From contig JANQPT010000044.1 in assembly GCA_028285345.1 (NCBI GenBank), forward strand, positions 310,001 to 374,000: a stretch of DNA of 64,000 nucleotides. The letters run 5' to 3'. Of this stretch, positions 46,569 through 56,399 are shown in pieces. The notes under the pieces are model-generated. The model had not been told where the DNA came from. It made no database searches and saw only the letters and a list, made by a program, of their open reading frames with translations. Position numbers and translations under genes: made by a program. Positions within the stretch are counted from its first letter, which is position 1. Each line of letters begins with the position of its first letter. Source of the DNA: Planctomycetales bacterium (GTDB lineage Bacteria; Planctomycetota; Planctomycetia; Planctomycetales; Planctomycetaceae).

Positions 46569-48125
46569 CTATTCCATTTCGGCGCTCATCGAAACGGCGA
46601 GTTCATGGTCCGCATCGGCTTGTTCCATCTGCCCCAATTGCCGTCGGGCCTCAGCTCGCCAGCGATAAGCCGCGGCGATGCTCGTCGTTTGAAAGTAACT
46701 CATCGTCTCGTCGGTCGTGCGCGGCTGCTCTTCAAGAACGTCGATCATCCGCGAGAAATCTCGCTCCGCTTCACGCGCAGCGTCGCCGCATTCCAGATAC
46801 GCTTGTCCCCGCTGGCTGAGCGCGTAAATCGATTCCGCATCGCGCTCAATCGCTGTTGAAAAATCGTCGATCGCTTCTTGCAGCCGACCCGCCGCGCGAT
46901 ACATTGTGCCCCGTTCGGTCACAAAGCTGGAATCCTCCGGATCGAGACGGATCGCCTGGTCGAAATCGGCCAGTGCCTGATCGATCAAGTCCGATTTGGA
47001 GGAGTTTTCATACCACTCCTTGAGGCACTCGGCGCGGCTGCTATAACAATCCGCATCCTCCGGATCGAGTTTAATCGCTTCGCTGAAATCGGCATGTGCG
47101 AGTTCATAGCGGCCCATGCTCTGGCACGCCTCGGCGCGAGCCTGATAGGTCCGGACTGACGGTTCCTTCTCCACGGCTTCGGTCAGAGCCTCAATCGCCT
47201 CGTCTTCAAGGCCGTCGAGGTTCAGTTGATGTGCCCGTTCGATCAGCGCCGGCACGTTGTCCGGGTTCTGTTGCAGCGCCGCGTCGATCGCCGCGTCGCG
47301 GTGTTCTTCATTCTTCGACAGACGTCCGATTTTCAACAACGGCTCCGGCAATGACGGGTCAAGATTGTGCGCCTGCATTAGATAGAAGACCGCTTCTTGG
47401 CGATGTTCCTCCGCCTCCGCCGCGTTGCCGTGGAAATCGGCCGACATGGCGTAACCGCTGGCGATGCTGCCCAGTTGCTCATACTTTTGGGCAAGTTCAG
47501 ACTCGGTTCGGCCCAGTCCGTCAAGTTCCTTCGGTTCCAACTGCCGGCCCTCGAGGTAGACTTCGAACGGAACCGACATCGATTCAGCCAATCGCCGAGT
47601 GACGGCCAACAGGATATTCGTCGGCTCGTTCTTCTCCTTGTGCGACATCAGTGTCTCAAAAAGCTGTATCTGCTTTCCCGCAACGTCGACTTCCAACACG
47701 CCCCGGTATTCGGTGGGCGTACCGTGTGTGGCCGTGGTCTGCAAGCAGAGCCGACGAACATCGTCGAGCGACTTGACGTCCGTCCGAACGCCGGCTCTGA
47801 CAGTGATCGTCCGCGCATTCCAGTCGATTGTCACTTCGCGCCCACGATTGCCCCGATTGACGGGCGAGTAATAATAAAAGCCCATCGCGGCGATCGTTCC
47901 ACCGCACCACAGAACGGCCGTCATAATGTCGTCCATGGAACTCGTGATCGCGGTATAAGCGACCCACAACATCAGCGGAATGACAATCACGATTCCCAGT
48001 CCCCAACCGCAGAGGAACTTGGGAGTCTTGATGACCGCCCGTTCACCGAGCCGCCATTCCGCGACGTTTTCGGTGACCTCCATGAATTCCACTTCAGGGA
48101 CATCAATCATAATGTGATTGGGCAT
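46569..48125 (-). CDS. TPR protein with N-terminal membrane segments
   Basis: The 518-residue product starts at MPNHIMIDVP with GGAG 7 bases upstream. Two hydrophobic segments (GLGIVIVIPLMLWVAY and TAVLWCGGTIAAMGFYYY) place it in the membrane. The next 120 residues resemble a bacterial PH-like or similar beta domain. From about residue 230 onward there are about seven tetratricopeptide-type repeats (for example AHADFSEAIKLDPEDADCYSSRAEC and ALADFDQAIRLDPEDSSFVTERG). Probable scaffold. A palindrome lies 46 bases upstream of the start. Confidence 0.87.
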   Translation of the reverse strand: MPNHIMIDVPEVEFMEVTENVAEWRLGERAVIKTPKFLCGWGLGIVIVIPLMLWVAYTAITSSMDDIMTAVLWCGGTIAAMGFYYYSPVNRGNRGREVTIDWNARTITVRAGVRTDVKSLDDVRRLCLQTTATHGTPTEYRGVLEVDVAGKQIQLFETLMSHKEKNEPTNILLAVTRRLAESMSVPFEVYLEGRQLEPKELDGLGRTESELAQKYEQLGSIASGYAMSADFHGNAAEAEEHRQEAVFYLMQAHNLDPSLPEPLLKIGRLSKNEEHRDAAIDAALQQNPDNVPALIERAHQLNLDGLEDEAIEALTEAVEKEPSVRTYQARAEACQSMGRYELAHADFSEAIKLDPEDADCYSSRAECLKEWYENSSKSDLIDQALADFDQAIRLDPEDSSFVTERGTMYRAAGRLQEAIDDFSTAIERDAESIYALSQRGQAYLECGDAAREAERDFSRMIDVLEEQPRTTDETMSYFQTTSIAAAYRWRAEARRQLGQMEQADADHELAVSMSAEME

Positions 48126-48170
48126 GCAGAGCTCCGCTCGGGGGAGGGGGGATGTTGGTGTGTTCGTCGA

Positions 48171-48188
48171 TTCGAGAGCGCTCTCGAA
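48171..48188. promoter_or_regulatory. 18-bp perfect palindrome upstream of the TPR gene
   Basis: TTCGAGAGCGCTCTCGAA is a perfect palindrome 46 bases before the TPR start codon, in a place suited to an operator for a dimeric regulator. No regulator can be assigned. Confidence 0.5.
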
Positions 48189-48322
48189 ATCGCTCAATCG
48201 TACACTAGTACATTGACTCCCCCCGTTTGTGACATGAATTCTTGCAAAAGGCGTATCTCTGATTCAGCAAACAAGTTGCGGCGTCGGTGCGGATGTGCCC
48301 AACAAGACAATTGGCGAACGAA

Positions 48323-49720
48323 TCAATTCCTCGACAATCGGCCGAATTCGTATTCGCATTGCGTGTCGAACTGAAACGCAGAGGGTGAAGGCCCCGAACG
48401 AGCAGTACAGTGCGAAACGGTAGAACTTGGTACCACATCGATACGCAGCTTCTCGGCTTCCAGCATCAATTCCGCCTGCGACGCGGCATACTGCTGCCGC
48501 ATCGTTGCCAGACGTTCCCGTTCATGTCTCAATTCGGTCAATTCCTGCTGGAGACGCGAAACCGCTTTGCTCAAATCCTGCTGCGTTTGGTCCAGAGCCG
48601 ATTTCTCGGCCTCCAGAGCCAGGCGATCGGCTTGCAGTTGCTGGCGTTTCGATTGTAGCTGGCGTGCGTTCTCCTCCTGAACAGAACGCTCCAGCTCAAG
48701 CAACTTTTGGCGACGAGCGACGTCATCGAGACGTTGCCGTACGTCCGAAGCATCCTCTGCAGGCAATTCGTCGTCCTGGTTCGGATCGAGAACCGTTTCT
48801 TCAACCTCGTCACATGCCTGCGAACTTCGCCGATTGTGCGTGTCATCCGGACTAAACGATGATGTGTCCGACTCAGAAAGCGCATTGCAGGTCAGGTCAA
48901 CCTCCGCATCTGTCGCAGGGTACGGAATCACGTCCAGAGCCGGAATGTCCGCGTCCGTCGGCTGGTGGGCTTCGTCTCCCGCCGGGGCGGCTGAGGAAGC
49001 CGCTCGTTGCACATAATTGACCCGCATCCGATACGGTCCGACTTTCAACACGCATCCGTCGTCCAGTCGGCTGCAGCCGACCGGAGCGCCGTCAACATAG
49101 GTCCCTCCCTGTCCCAACAGATCGATGACATATAGTCCGTCCGGGCAGAGAAACAGACTGCAATGAAAGCGGGACACCCGTTTGTCTTCAAGTTGAATCT
49201 TGCACCGCGGGCTACGTCCCACAAACGTCAACACCCGCCGGACGGGCAACACCGATGTACGGATCCCCTGTTTCAGAAACTCAAGTTCCACCTGTGGAAG
49301 TGCTCCGAATTGCCCCTGATAGACGTCCAGGGGATTAAAACTCGAAAGCGCCGCCGGCGAGACAGGGACCCCGCTCACCGCGTCGCCGCTCGGCAGAATC
49401 ACGTATGACCCAATGCGGGCGGGGCGCGACGGGGTCAGCCACCCGGACCGCTGACGGCCTGTCTTCCAGCAAACGCCGCTGCGGCTATCCAGATCCGCGC
49501 AAAACAGTGCGCCGGCAATCACCTGCAAATACGCGTGTCGGTAACTGATCGACTTCTCACGCAGGTGCAAATCGCATCCAGCCGATCGCCCCACCAGCGC
49601 CACCGGATACTTCATTTCGAACGACTGTGAGTTTCTTAGAGTGTCCCGTTTTAGACGTAGTCGACAGCAGCCTTCAAAAGATCCGCGGCCCGCTTGAGGC
49701 GGGGGAAAGATATCGTGCAT
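48323..49720 (-). CDS. Double FHA-domain protein with coiled coil
   Basis: The 465-residue product has two FHA domains. The first (about 20-115) begins CRLRLKRDTLR and carries VALVGRSAGCDLHL, ISYRHAYLQ; its usual last loop is degenerate. The second (about 155-240) is canonical: LTFVGRSPRCKIQL, VSRFHCSLF, DLLGQGGTYVDG. After an acidic linker there is a coiled coil at about 330-430 (repeated QLQSKRQQLQADRLALEAEK-type heptads). No membrane segment is visible. The M1 start is kept because the first FHA strand lies upstream of the next ATG. Probably a phospho-dependent scaffold. Confidence 0.88.
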   Translation of the reverse strand: MHDIFPPPQAGRGSFEGCCRLRLKRDTLRNSQSFEMKYPVALVGRSAGCDLHLREKSISYRHAYLQVIAGALFCADLDSRSGVCWKTGRQRSGWLTPSRPARIGSYVILPSGDAVSGVPVSPAALSSFNPLDVYQGQFGALPQVELEFLKQGIRTSVLPVRRVLTFVGRSPRCKIQLEDKRVSRFHCSLFLCPDGLYVIDLLGQGGTYVDGAPVGCSRLDDGCVLKVGPYRMRVNYVQRAASSAAPAGDEAHQPTDADIPALDVIPYPATDAEVDLTCNALSESDTSSFSPDDTHNRRSSQACDEVEETVLDPNQDDELPAEDASDVRQRLDDVARRQKLLELERSVQEENARQLQSKRQQLQADRLALEAEKSALDQTQQDLSKAVSRLQQELTELRHERERLATMRQQYAASQAELMLEAEKLRIDVVPSSTVSHCTARSGPSPSAFQFDTQCEYEFGRLSRN

Positions 49721-49910
49721 GGTGTCTTCGTCGTAAAGTATTGATCACGACGTCCCTTAATTTATAAAAGTTATGGTTCTGAGGACCGGTCGCCGGCTCG
49801 CGTCGTGCTCGTCACAGACTCTCATGTGCAAGTCTCTGTGAGATGCGTCAGCGAGCTTGGAAACCAGGTCGGCAAAACCGTTGTTGTTGATATCCGCGAA
49901 CTCTGCTCGC

Positions 49911-50387
49911 TTAGGAAAACGTGATATACCACGCTAAAATCAACTGCCCGGCGCTCAGGACTGCGGCGACCGTCAGCCCCATCGATTTGCGGCAGAGGTA
50001 CAGCAGTGCAATCGCCGCCAACACGATGACCGTTCCCGCGAATTTACAGCCCACAAACAGCGCCACCGAGCCGTTGTCGGCCGCCATGAGCCATCGGCCC
50101 ATCGGGTTCTCCTCGACGATCGTCTCTTGGAATCTCACCAGCAGATACGTGTCGTATGCCGAGATCACTCCAATCAGCAGGCACATACAGGCGAGCAATG
50201 CGACTTCAAACCGGCGATCGCGCTTGGTCTCGCGGCCGTCGTTCGCAATCGGGTCAAACTCGAACGCACTCTGGATTCGCTCGGCCGCATAGTCATAGGA
50301 AGCCGAGGGTATCGAAAGCTGCGCGCGCTCATACGGCAAAGACAGATTCCGGCATTGCCGCGCATACGGTAAGCGGTTGATCCTCAT
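49911..50387 (-). CDS. DUF5658-like small membrane protein
   Basis: The 158-residue product starts at MRINRLPYAR with AGAGAGG about 9 bases upstream; a longer frame exists to 50735 but its extra 116 residues look unlike a protein. Three hydrophobic segments lie in the C-terminal half: VALLACMCLLIGVISAYDTY, SVALFVGCKFAGTVIVLAAI and VAAVLSAGQLILAWY. The EENPMGRWL motif between the first two is typical of DUF5658. Function unknown. Confidence 0.78.
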   Translation of the reverse strand: MRINRLPYARQCRNLSLPYERAQLSIPSASYDYAAERIQSAFEFDPIANDGRETKRDRRFEVALLACMCLLIGVISAYDTYLLVRFQETIVEENPMGRWLMAADNGSVALFVGCKFAGTVIVLAAIALLYLCRKSMGLTVAAVLSAGQLILAWYITFS

Positions 50388-51063
50388 CAGTTGGCCCCTC
50401 TCTCTATATATATGCTCCGCGCTGAAATTCGACGCGGGTTGTATTTTGCGGTTTGTGCAGGTGACACTGATTTCGTGCGTCCCGACACACCTGTTATCCG
50501 ACCACCGTTTCAATTTGGCGCACTTCGGCGCAAAAAACGGCAGAACCTGTCCATTGCTGATGCACTCTCGGAGGCGACAATTTTCCCCAAATTCCGCAAG
50601 ATCTCGGTCACAATTCCGTTTGGGCCCGTACATGAATGTGAGGCCTTCGGGAGTAATGTCAGCCAAGACGGATTTTTTGACATAAGCCTCATCTATCACA
50701 CACATTACAGCACAAGTGCCTCGGATCATTCTCACTCAATCCGGGGCGAATTGGGGAATGATTTCAAGTGACCTGTAAATCTTCATGGTTTTTTCCGCTT
50801 TCTAACGGCAACTTCAAACTCACTGTCGGCGATCTCGTGTGCGGCCACGCACGCCGGTCGCAGGATGACCGCGTGGAACTGGTCATGCCGACACGTTAGC
50901 TGTCTCGCTGCAGCCTCGTCAGTTTGCCGGGAATCGCTGATTGGAAGTCTTCGGGGCCATTTCGGTCCTGCGCGACTCATCAGCGTCTCACGAACCCTTG
51001 ATGTGCACGTTGTTTTGCGAAAGCGGTGCATCTAAAGCCGATGCCTCACGAAGAAGGAATGCC
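50388..51063. other. Long divergent intergenic stretch
   Basis: Separates the DUF5658-like gene (minus) and the sigma factor gene (plus). Frames cross it on both strands but none has both a ribosome site and protein-like content. The part next to the sigma gene holds its ribosome site (AAGGA, 7 bases before ATG 51064). No terminator or RNA was seen. Confidence 0.4.
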
Positions 51064-51756
51064 ATGTATCTGGAGAGTTCACCGATGGTGAGATTTTTAC
51101 ATATCGCGTACGACCTCAACCTGTCGCAGGTGTCTGACGAAGCGTTAGTGGTCTTGGCCAAGGAATGTCATTTCCGGCCGGCCGAGAAGGAACTGCTATT
51201 GCGCTATCGTCTCTGGTGCAACCGTTTGATCGTCCGGCTCGGACGTCGCCGCGGGCTGACCCTGCACGAAATCGAAGACGCCGCTCAGGACGCCGTCTTC
51301 TCCATCATGAAGGCGGTCGAGCGCTACGATACCTTTCAAATGGGCCGCCTCCGCGGCTGCTCCTTTCAATCATTTGTCGGGCGCGTTGTCACCGATCGAT
51401 TTAAGGATTTCGTCAAAAAGCTGTACCGCGTCAAGATTCGGTTCGGACGCTCGCTGCAAACCTACGAGCGGGTCGATACACGCTGCGATGCCGAACATGA
51501 CTCCGGGAGCCAATGGGCCTGCCCGAAAAAAGGGAACGATCCCGTTCATATGTCGCAGCGGCGCGAAATGGACCGGCAACTCGGCGAGTTTCTCGTTAGT
51601 CTCGAGCCGCCCGATCGGCAATTTATGGAACTGCTGCTCGCAGGCGTTCGCTTGAGAGAGGCCGCCGAACGTGTCGGTTTCTCTTACGACAAGGGCAAAC
51701 GCACACGCCGCCGCCTTCGCGCGCAGCTCGCCAATCGATTGGGAGTACCAACGAGC
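51064..51756 (+). CDS. ECF-like sigma-70 family RNA polymerase sigma factor
   Basis: The product (about 231 residues; the frame's stop codon is at about 51757-51759) starts at MYLESSPMVR with AAGGA 7 bases upstream. Region 2 is at about residues 45-120 (LLLRYRLWCNRLIVRLGRR, IEDAAQDAVFSIMKAVERYD, SFQSFVGRVVTDRFKDFVKK), and region 4 at about 180-230 (LEPPDRQFMELLLAGVRLREAAERVG, KRTRRRLRAQLANRLG). No anti-sigma gene is adjacent. It is unlike the standard groups in the region between 125 and 180, which is longer than in typical ECF factors. Regulon unknown. Confidence 0.83.
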
Positions 51757-51844
51757 TAATCGGCGGACCGCAAACGCCGCAGTTTCCTCGGCCGTTTGTT
51801 ACGTGCCGGACGGCATCGAGTTTCACCATGCCGCCGCAATTCCG

Positions 51845-54800
51845 TTACACGGAATCGGTCGCAATCGCGGGCTGCTTCAGTGCAGCTCCCGCCGACTCAG
51901 TTTGACCAAACCGGGCCGCAGATGTTGGCTCATTCGCGGCGGAATTCGCTCGGTCGGCGCAACCGCCCCGGCACATCGCCAGGATGTATGCTGACGGAAT
52001 AAAGTACAGCGCCAGAATCGTCGCTCCCCCCACGCCGCCGGCAATCGAAATCGCCAACGGCGGCCAAAATCCTCCGCCGAAAACGACGAGCGGAGTAAAC
52101 CCAGCCATTGTCGTCAGAGACGTCGCCACCACGTGGCGCGTCGAGCGAACCACTACGTCTCCGACCGCGGCAGGTTGTCCCGCCCGTGCTGCCGGGTCTT
52201 CGCGCAATGCCGCCAACACGACGATCGCGTCGTTGATCGCGACTCCCGCCAGCCCCATCGAACCGACAATCGCCATGAATCCAAACGGATAGCCGAACAG
52301 CCACAGTGCTCCCAACCCCAGCCCGACGGAGAGGACCCCCACGCTCCCGACCAGTGCGGCGATTCGAAACGAGCCAAATGAGAGGACAAGCGTCGCCACC
52401 ATTAACACCATCAACACTCCCACGCTGGCCATCAGATTTCCCACGGCGTCGTCACGCTTCTCCGCTTCACCACCGAATTCGAACGAATAGCCCGGCGGCA
52501 TCTCGAAGCCGACCGATTGCAGCCGCGCGCGAAAGTCTGCCACGACCTTTGCGGGAAGCACTCCTGCCGTGAGAAAGCCCTGAATCTCATTCATCCGCTG
52601 CCCGTTGAAACGGGGAATCACCGAGATCTCCGAGGTGAGCTCCACCTCCGCCAGTGCGGAGATCGGAACACGCTGCGGATTGCCCGCTTCGTCCAGGTTC
52701 TGCGAAACCAAGTCGAGAGACTCGATGCGGCCGAGGTCTGCACGGTCGGAGTCGGAGAGCCGGACGCGAACCGGAATCTCTTCCGTCGCTTCCAATATCG
52801 ATCCTCCGGTGGCGCCTTCAAGTGTGAATTCCAATTGATCGGCAATCGCTTGATGGTCCAATCCGGCCAGTCGCGACTGTTCCTCATCGACATTCAGCGA
52901 CAGTTTCGGCAACGCTTCCGACAATTCTGAACGTGTGTGAATCACATCCTCGACCGACATCAAATGCCCCCGCAATTCCTCGCCGAGCTCGCTCAATTTC
53001 AGTAGATCCGGCCCATACAGCCGCAGTTCGACCGGTGCTCCGAAAGGGGGACCCTGTTCCAATTGTCGAACCAGAATCCGCGACTCAGGAAATTCCTGAT
53101 CGAGTTCGATCTGCAGTTCCCGGATCAATTCCCGCGATCTCTCCGCCGTTTTCAGTTGCACAATCGCTTGCCCGTAGTGCGAGGTGTTTTTGCGATCGGG
53201 CATCAAATTGTAATAGAAGGTCGGGGCGCTCTCTCCCAAAAACCAGTCGATCGATGAAACTTCATCGTGCGCTAACACGCGCCGCCGCACCTGTTCGACA
53301 AGCGCGCGCGTACGCTGCATCGACGCTTGCGCCGGTAGTTCCAACTCAATTTCAAATTGGTCGCGGTCGGCAGGCGGAAAGAACTGTTCCGTCAAGTGGC
53401 GCGCCTGAATAAATCCGGCGACCGGCAACAGCAGCCCCAGCAGGACACCCAACACAGGGTGTTGCACCAAAAGGTCGATCGTGCGGCGGTAGAGTCGTCC
53501 CAGGCCTGCATGAGAAAACCCGTCACGCCACCAGCGGTGTGGCCGATCTTCAGCGGAGAACCTGCGGCCGAGCGCCGCAAGCGCGGGTACCACCGTCATC
53601 GCCAGTGCAAACGAGCCGCCGATGGCCAGAATGACGCTGATCGCAATTGAGCCGACAAATTCACCCGCCGGACCCGGCATCAGTGCAATCGGCGCAAAGG
53701 CGAACGCCGTCGTCAGTGTCGAACCCAACAGCGGCACGGCCAGATGTCTTACGCTGGCGGAAACCGCGTCCGCGGGCGGCAGTTTCGCGCGCAGTTTCTC
53801 GCTGACGTCGTCCACAATCACGATCGCGTTGTCGATGAGCAACCCCAGCGCGATGATTAGCCCCGTGACCGACATTTGGTGGATGGGGATGCCGAGCAGC
53901 CGCATGCCGGTCAGCACAATCAGTGACGACAGCGGCAGCGCGATGCCCACAATCAGCGCATTCCGCCAACCCATCAGCACAAAAATCACCAGTATGACCG
54001 CCGCTCCACCCAGCAGCAGATTCCGCAACAGGTCGGTCAATCGATTCTCGACATAATTGCTCTGCTCAAACACGGTCGTCAAATCCACGCCGCGCGGCAG
54101 GCGTTGCCGAAAGTCCGACAAGACTTTGCGGGACTTCTCCGTCCAATGGTCAATCCGCTGCGAGTCGCGGACAAGAACACTCAGCGCAACCGCCGGGCGG
54201 CCGCCGACGAGCACCAAATCCTGCATCGGCTGAGCGATCCCTTTCTCGACCTCGGCGATATCCTTCAGCAGCACGAACCGGCCGCTGCCACCGTAGTGAA
54301 TCGGGATATTCTCGATACGGGCCAGTGAATCCAATTCGCCGGCAACCTCCAGCAGCAGATCCGCTTGCCGCCCCCGCAGTTGTCCCGAGGCGACCTTGGC
54401 GTCGCTGGCGCGAATTTGACGGGCGACTTCCGCAGTCGTCAGCCCCAATGCCGCCAGGTCCTCTTGCCGGATGCTGACCGTGATCTCTTCGTCAGGGTCG
54501 CCGTATGTCTCAACGTCTTCCGTGCCCGCAATCGCGCGGATCTCGTCCTCCAGTTCTTCGGCCAACCGCCGCAAGATGGCGTAATTCGGAGGACCGGCCT
54601 GTTCCCAGGTGACCGCCGCAATCTGCGCATAGGCCTTCATCGGCACGTCTTCGAATTCCGGTTCGCTTGCACCTTGCGGCAGAAACGGACGCGCATCATC
54701 CAGTTTGTCACGCACTCGCGACCAAATCGCGTCCGTTTCATACACGTCGTCACGAAGCTCGATGGTCAGGGTGGAGATTCCGGTGCGTGACACCGACCGC

Positions 54801-55033
54801 ATTTCCTTGATCTCATCGATCTCCTGTAACTCCTCTTCCAGTTTTTCCGTAACTAGCGCTTCGACTCGTTCCGGATCCGCACCGGGGAAATAGGTGTTCA
54901 CCAGCGCCACGCGCTCGTTGAGCACCGGATCTTCCATCCGCGGCAGCACCATGTACGAGCTGGTCCCCGAGACGACGATCAGGATGATCGTCAGGACTAG
55001 CAGTCGTCGATTGCGATAGAAAAGATTTGACAT
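51845..55033 (-). CDS. RND efflux pump, inner-membrane permease
   Basis: The 1062-residue protein has the HAE/AcrB-like architecture: an N-terminal TM helix (LLVLTIILIVVSGTSSYMVLP), then a large periplasmic part, five or six helices, a second periplasmic part and a second helix set. Useful marks are RMEDPVLNERVALVNTYFPGADPERVE, GLIIALGLLIDNAIVIVDDV (conserved Asp pair of proton transport), and GLAGVAINDAIVVLAAL. It exports small molecules, using the proton gradient, with the adaptor and an outer-membrane channel not found in this window. It is last in the TetR-adaptor-RND operon. Confidence 0.94.
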   Translation of the reverse strand: MSNLFYRNRRLLVLTIILIVVSGTSSYMVLPRMEDPVLNERVALVNTYFPGADPERVEALVTEKLEEELQEIDEIKEMRSVSRTGISTLTIELRDDVYETDAIWSRVRDKLDDARPFLPQGASEPEFEDVPMKAYAQIAAVTWEQAGPPNYAILRRLAEELEDEIRAIAGTEDVETYGDPDEEITVSIRQEDLAALGLTTAEVARQIRASDAKVASGQLRGRQADLLLEVAGELDSLARIENIPIHYGGSGRFVLLKDIAEVEKGIAQPMQDLVLVGGRPAVALSVLVRDSQRIDHWTEKSRKVLSDFRQRLPRGVDLTTVFEQSNYVENRLTDLLRNLLLGGAAVILVIFVLMGWRNALIVGIALPLSSLIVLTGMRLLGIPIHQMSVTGLIIALGLLIDNAIVIVDDVSEKLRAKLPPADAVSASVRHLAVPLLGSTLTTAFAFAPIALMPGPAGEFVGSIAISVILAIGGSFALAMTVVPALAALGRRFSAEDRPHRWWRDGFSHAGLGRLYRRTIDLLVQHPVLGVLLGLLLPVAGFIQARHLTEQFFPPADRDQFEIELELPAQASMQRTRALVEQVRRRVLAHDEVSSIDWFLGESAPTFYYNLMPDRKNTSHYGQAIVQLKTAERSRELIRELQIELDQEFPESRILVRQLEQGPPFGAPVELRLYGPDLLKLSELGEELRGHLMSVEDVIHTRSELSEALPKLSLNVDEEQSRLAGLDHQAIADQLEFTLEGATGGSILEATEEIPVRVRLSDSDRADLGRIESLDLVSQNLDEAGNPQRVPISALAEVELTSEISVIPRFNGQRMNEIQGFLTAGVLPAKVVADFRARLQSVGFEMPPGYSFEFGGEAEKRDDAVGNLMASVGVLMVLMVATLVLSFGSFRIAALVGSVGVLSVGLGLGALWLFGYPFGFMAIVGSMGLAGVAINDAIVVLAALREDPAARAGQPAAVGDVVVRSTRHVVATSLTTMAGFTPLVVFGGGFWPPLAISIAGGVGGATILALYFIPSAYILAMCRGGCADRANSAANEPTSAARFGQTESAGAALKQPAIATDSV

Positions 55034-55078
55034 GTCAGCTCAATGGGGCGTTGGAATATGCAGCAACGTAAGCTGCAA

Positions 55079-56386
55079 TCAGCGGGGGCTTGCGGCTCCG
55101 TCGGGGTTGGCCACAACCGTGACGGCTTGCCCGTCGACGATTCGATGGCTTCCGCCGCTGATCACACGATCGTTGTCCTGCAGCGTCCCGCGGACGAGGA
55201 CCTGCTCCCCTTCGGTATGCAGAATTTCGACATCCCTTTGCTCGGCCAATTCACTGCCGGAGTCACGGGCGACTGCCATCACGGACCACATCCCCCGCCG
55301 TCCGCGACTCAGTGCCGACGTCGGCAGCCAATAGCCTTTCGACGCAACTGTGCCGGTCACTTCCATGCGGGCCACTTCGCCTGGAACGAGGACCTCGGCG
55401 GCCTCCGTGCTAAGTCTCAGGACGACGGTCCGCGTACGGGTGCTCATCTCCAACTCCGGCAGGACGGTCTTGACGTCAGCCGGATAGGGTTTTCCGCCGA
55501 TCAGCAGCGTCTCTTTACTGCCAGGCTGGACTGTCTTGGCAACGCCGACCGGAAGACCGATGCGCACTTCCAACTTGCCACGCTCAACCAATCGGAGAAT
55601 CGGTGTCTGAGGGGCGATGATCGTTCCCTCATCCACAAAGCGTTTGCCGATCCGGCCCGCATAGGGCGCGACGAGAATTGTGTCTTGCAGATCGATTTCC
55701 AAATCGGCCAATGCCGCATCCAGTCGCGCAACCGCCGCTCGCTGTGCGGCAATCCGCTCTTTGCGTGTCCCTGCTAACAACTCGTCCAATTTTTTCTGCG
55801 CGGACTCCAGCCGGGCTTTCGCGGAGCGGACTCCGAATGCGGAGGCGTCATAATCCTCCTTGGAAATGACTTGCTTGCGCTTCAAGTCCTCGCTTCGGCG
55901 GTGGACCGCCTCGGCGTGCAGAGACTGCGACTGAAAATCCGCGACGTCGGCCCGGGCCGCGGCGATCGTCTGTTGACGCGGACCCGCGATGAACTCGTCC
56001 AAGAGCGCGGCCGCCTGTTGCCGTTCCGCCTGCAATTGCACTTTCTGGGCTTGCAGGTGCCGCTCATCCAATCGCGCCAACTGCTGCCCCTCATAGACTT
56101 CGTCTCCTTCGTCCACAACAACATGTAACAGCCGGCCCGCACGCTCGAATCCGATTTCACTTGTGCGCGCGGAGTCAACGACCCCGGTGTACGTTCGGCG
56201 AACTTCGTATTGTTCGACCGGTTCAATCTCGATCACCTCGACGGGCAGTATGCGTCTTTGGACTTCGTCAGGCGACTGTTGCGGGGGGGCTGCGGCAACG
56301 ACCAAACCGACGACGATCGCCGCAGGGACGAGCAAGCCGATTCCCCATACTAGAAGACGTTTGGTCGAGTTTTGACGGTTCGTCAT
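55079..56386 (-). CDS. RND efflux periplasmic adaptor (HlyD/MFP)
   Basis: The 435-residue product starts at MTNRQNSTKR, just 13 bases after the tetR stop codon. One N-terminal hydrophobic segment (LLVWGIGLLVPAAIVVGLVVA) anchors it. Then the lipoyl-like halves (TYTGVVDSARTSEIGFERAG, VVDEGDEVYEGQQLARLD) flank a long coiled coil (about 100-225), followed by LVAPYAGRIGKRFVDEGTII and the C-terminal beta-barrel. It bridges the RND pump and the outer-membrane channel. It precedes the permease by 45 bases. Confidence 0.93.
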   Translation of the reverse strand: MTNRQNSTKRLLVWGIGLLVPAAIVVGLVVAAAPPQQSPDEVQRRILPVEVIEIEPVEQYEVRRTYTGVVDSARTSEIGFERAGRLLHVVVDEGDEVYEGQQLARLDERHLQAQKVQLQAERQQAAALLDEFIAGPRQQTIAAARADVADFQSQSLHAEAVHRRSEDLKRKQVISKEDYDASAFGVRSAKARLESAQKKLDELLAGTRKERIAAQRAAVARLDAALADLEIDLQDTILVAPYAGRIGKRFVDEGTIIAPQTPILRLVERGKLEVRIGLPVGVAKTVQPGSKETLLIGGKPYPADVKTVLPELEMSTRTRTVVLRLSTEAAEVLVPGEVARMEVTGTVASKGYWLPTSALSRGRRGMWSVMAVARDSGSELAEQRDVEILHTEGEQVLVRGTLQDNDRVISGGSHRIVDGQAVTVVANPDGAASPR

Positions 56387-56399
56387 TTTTGCCTCGCGA

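Noticed and set aside
50391..50771. 126-codon plus-strand frame between the DUF5658-like and sigma genes
   Set aside because: No ribosome site, no known motif and it overlaps an equally weak minus-strand frame; composition does not favour either.
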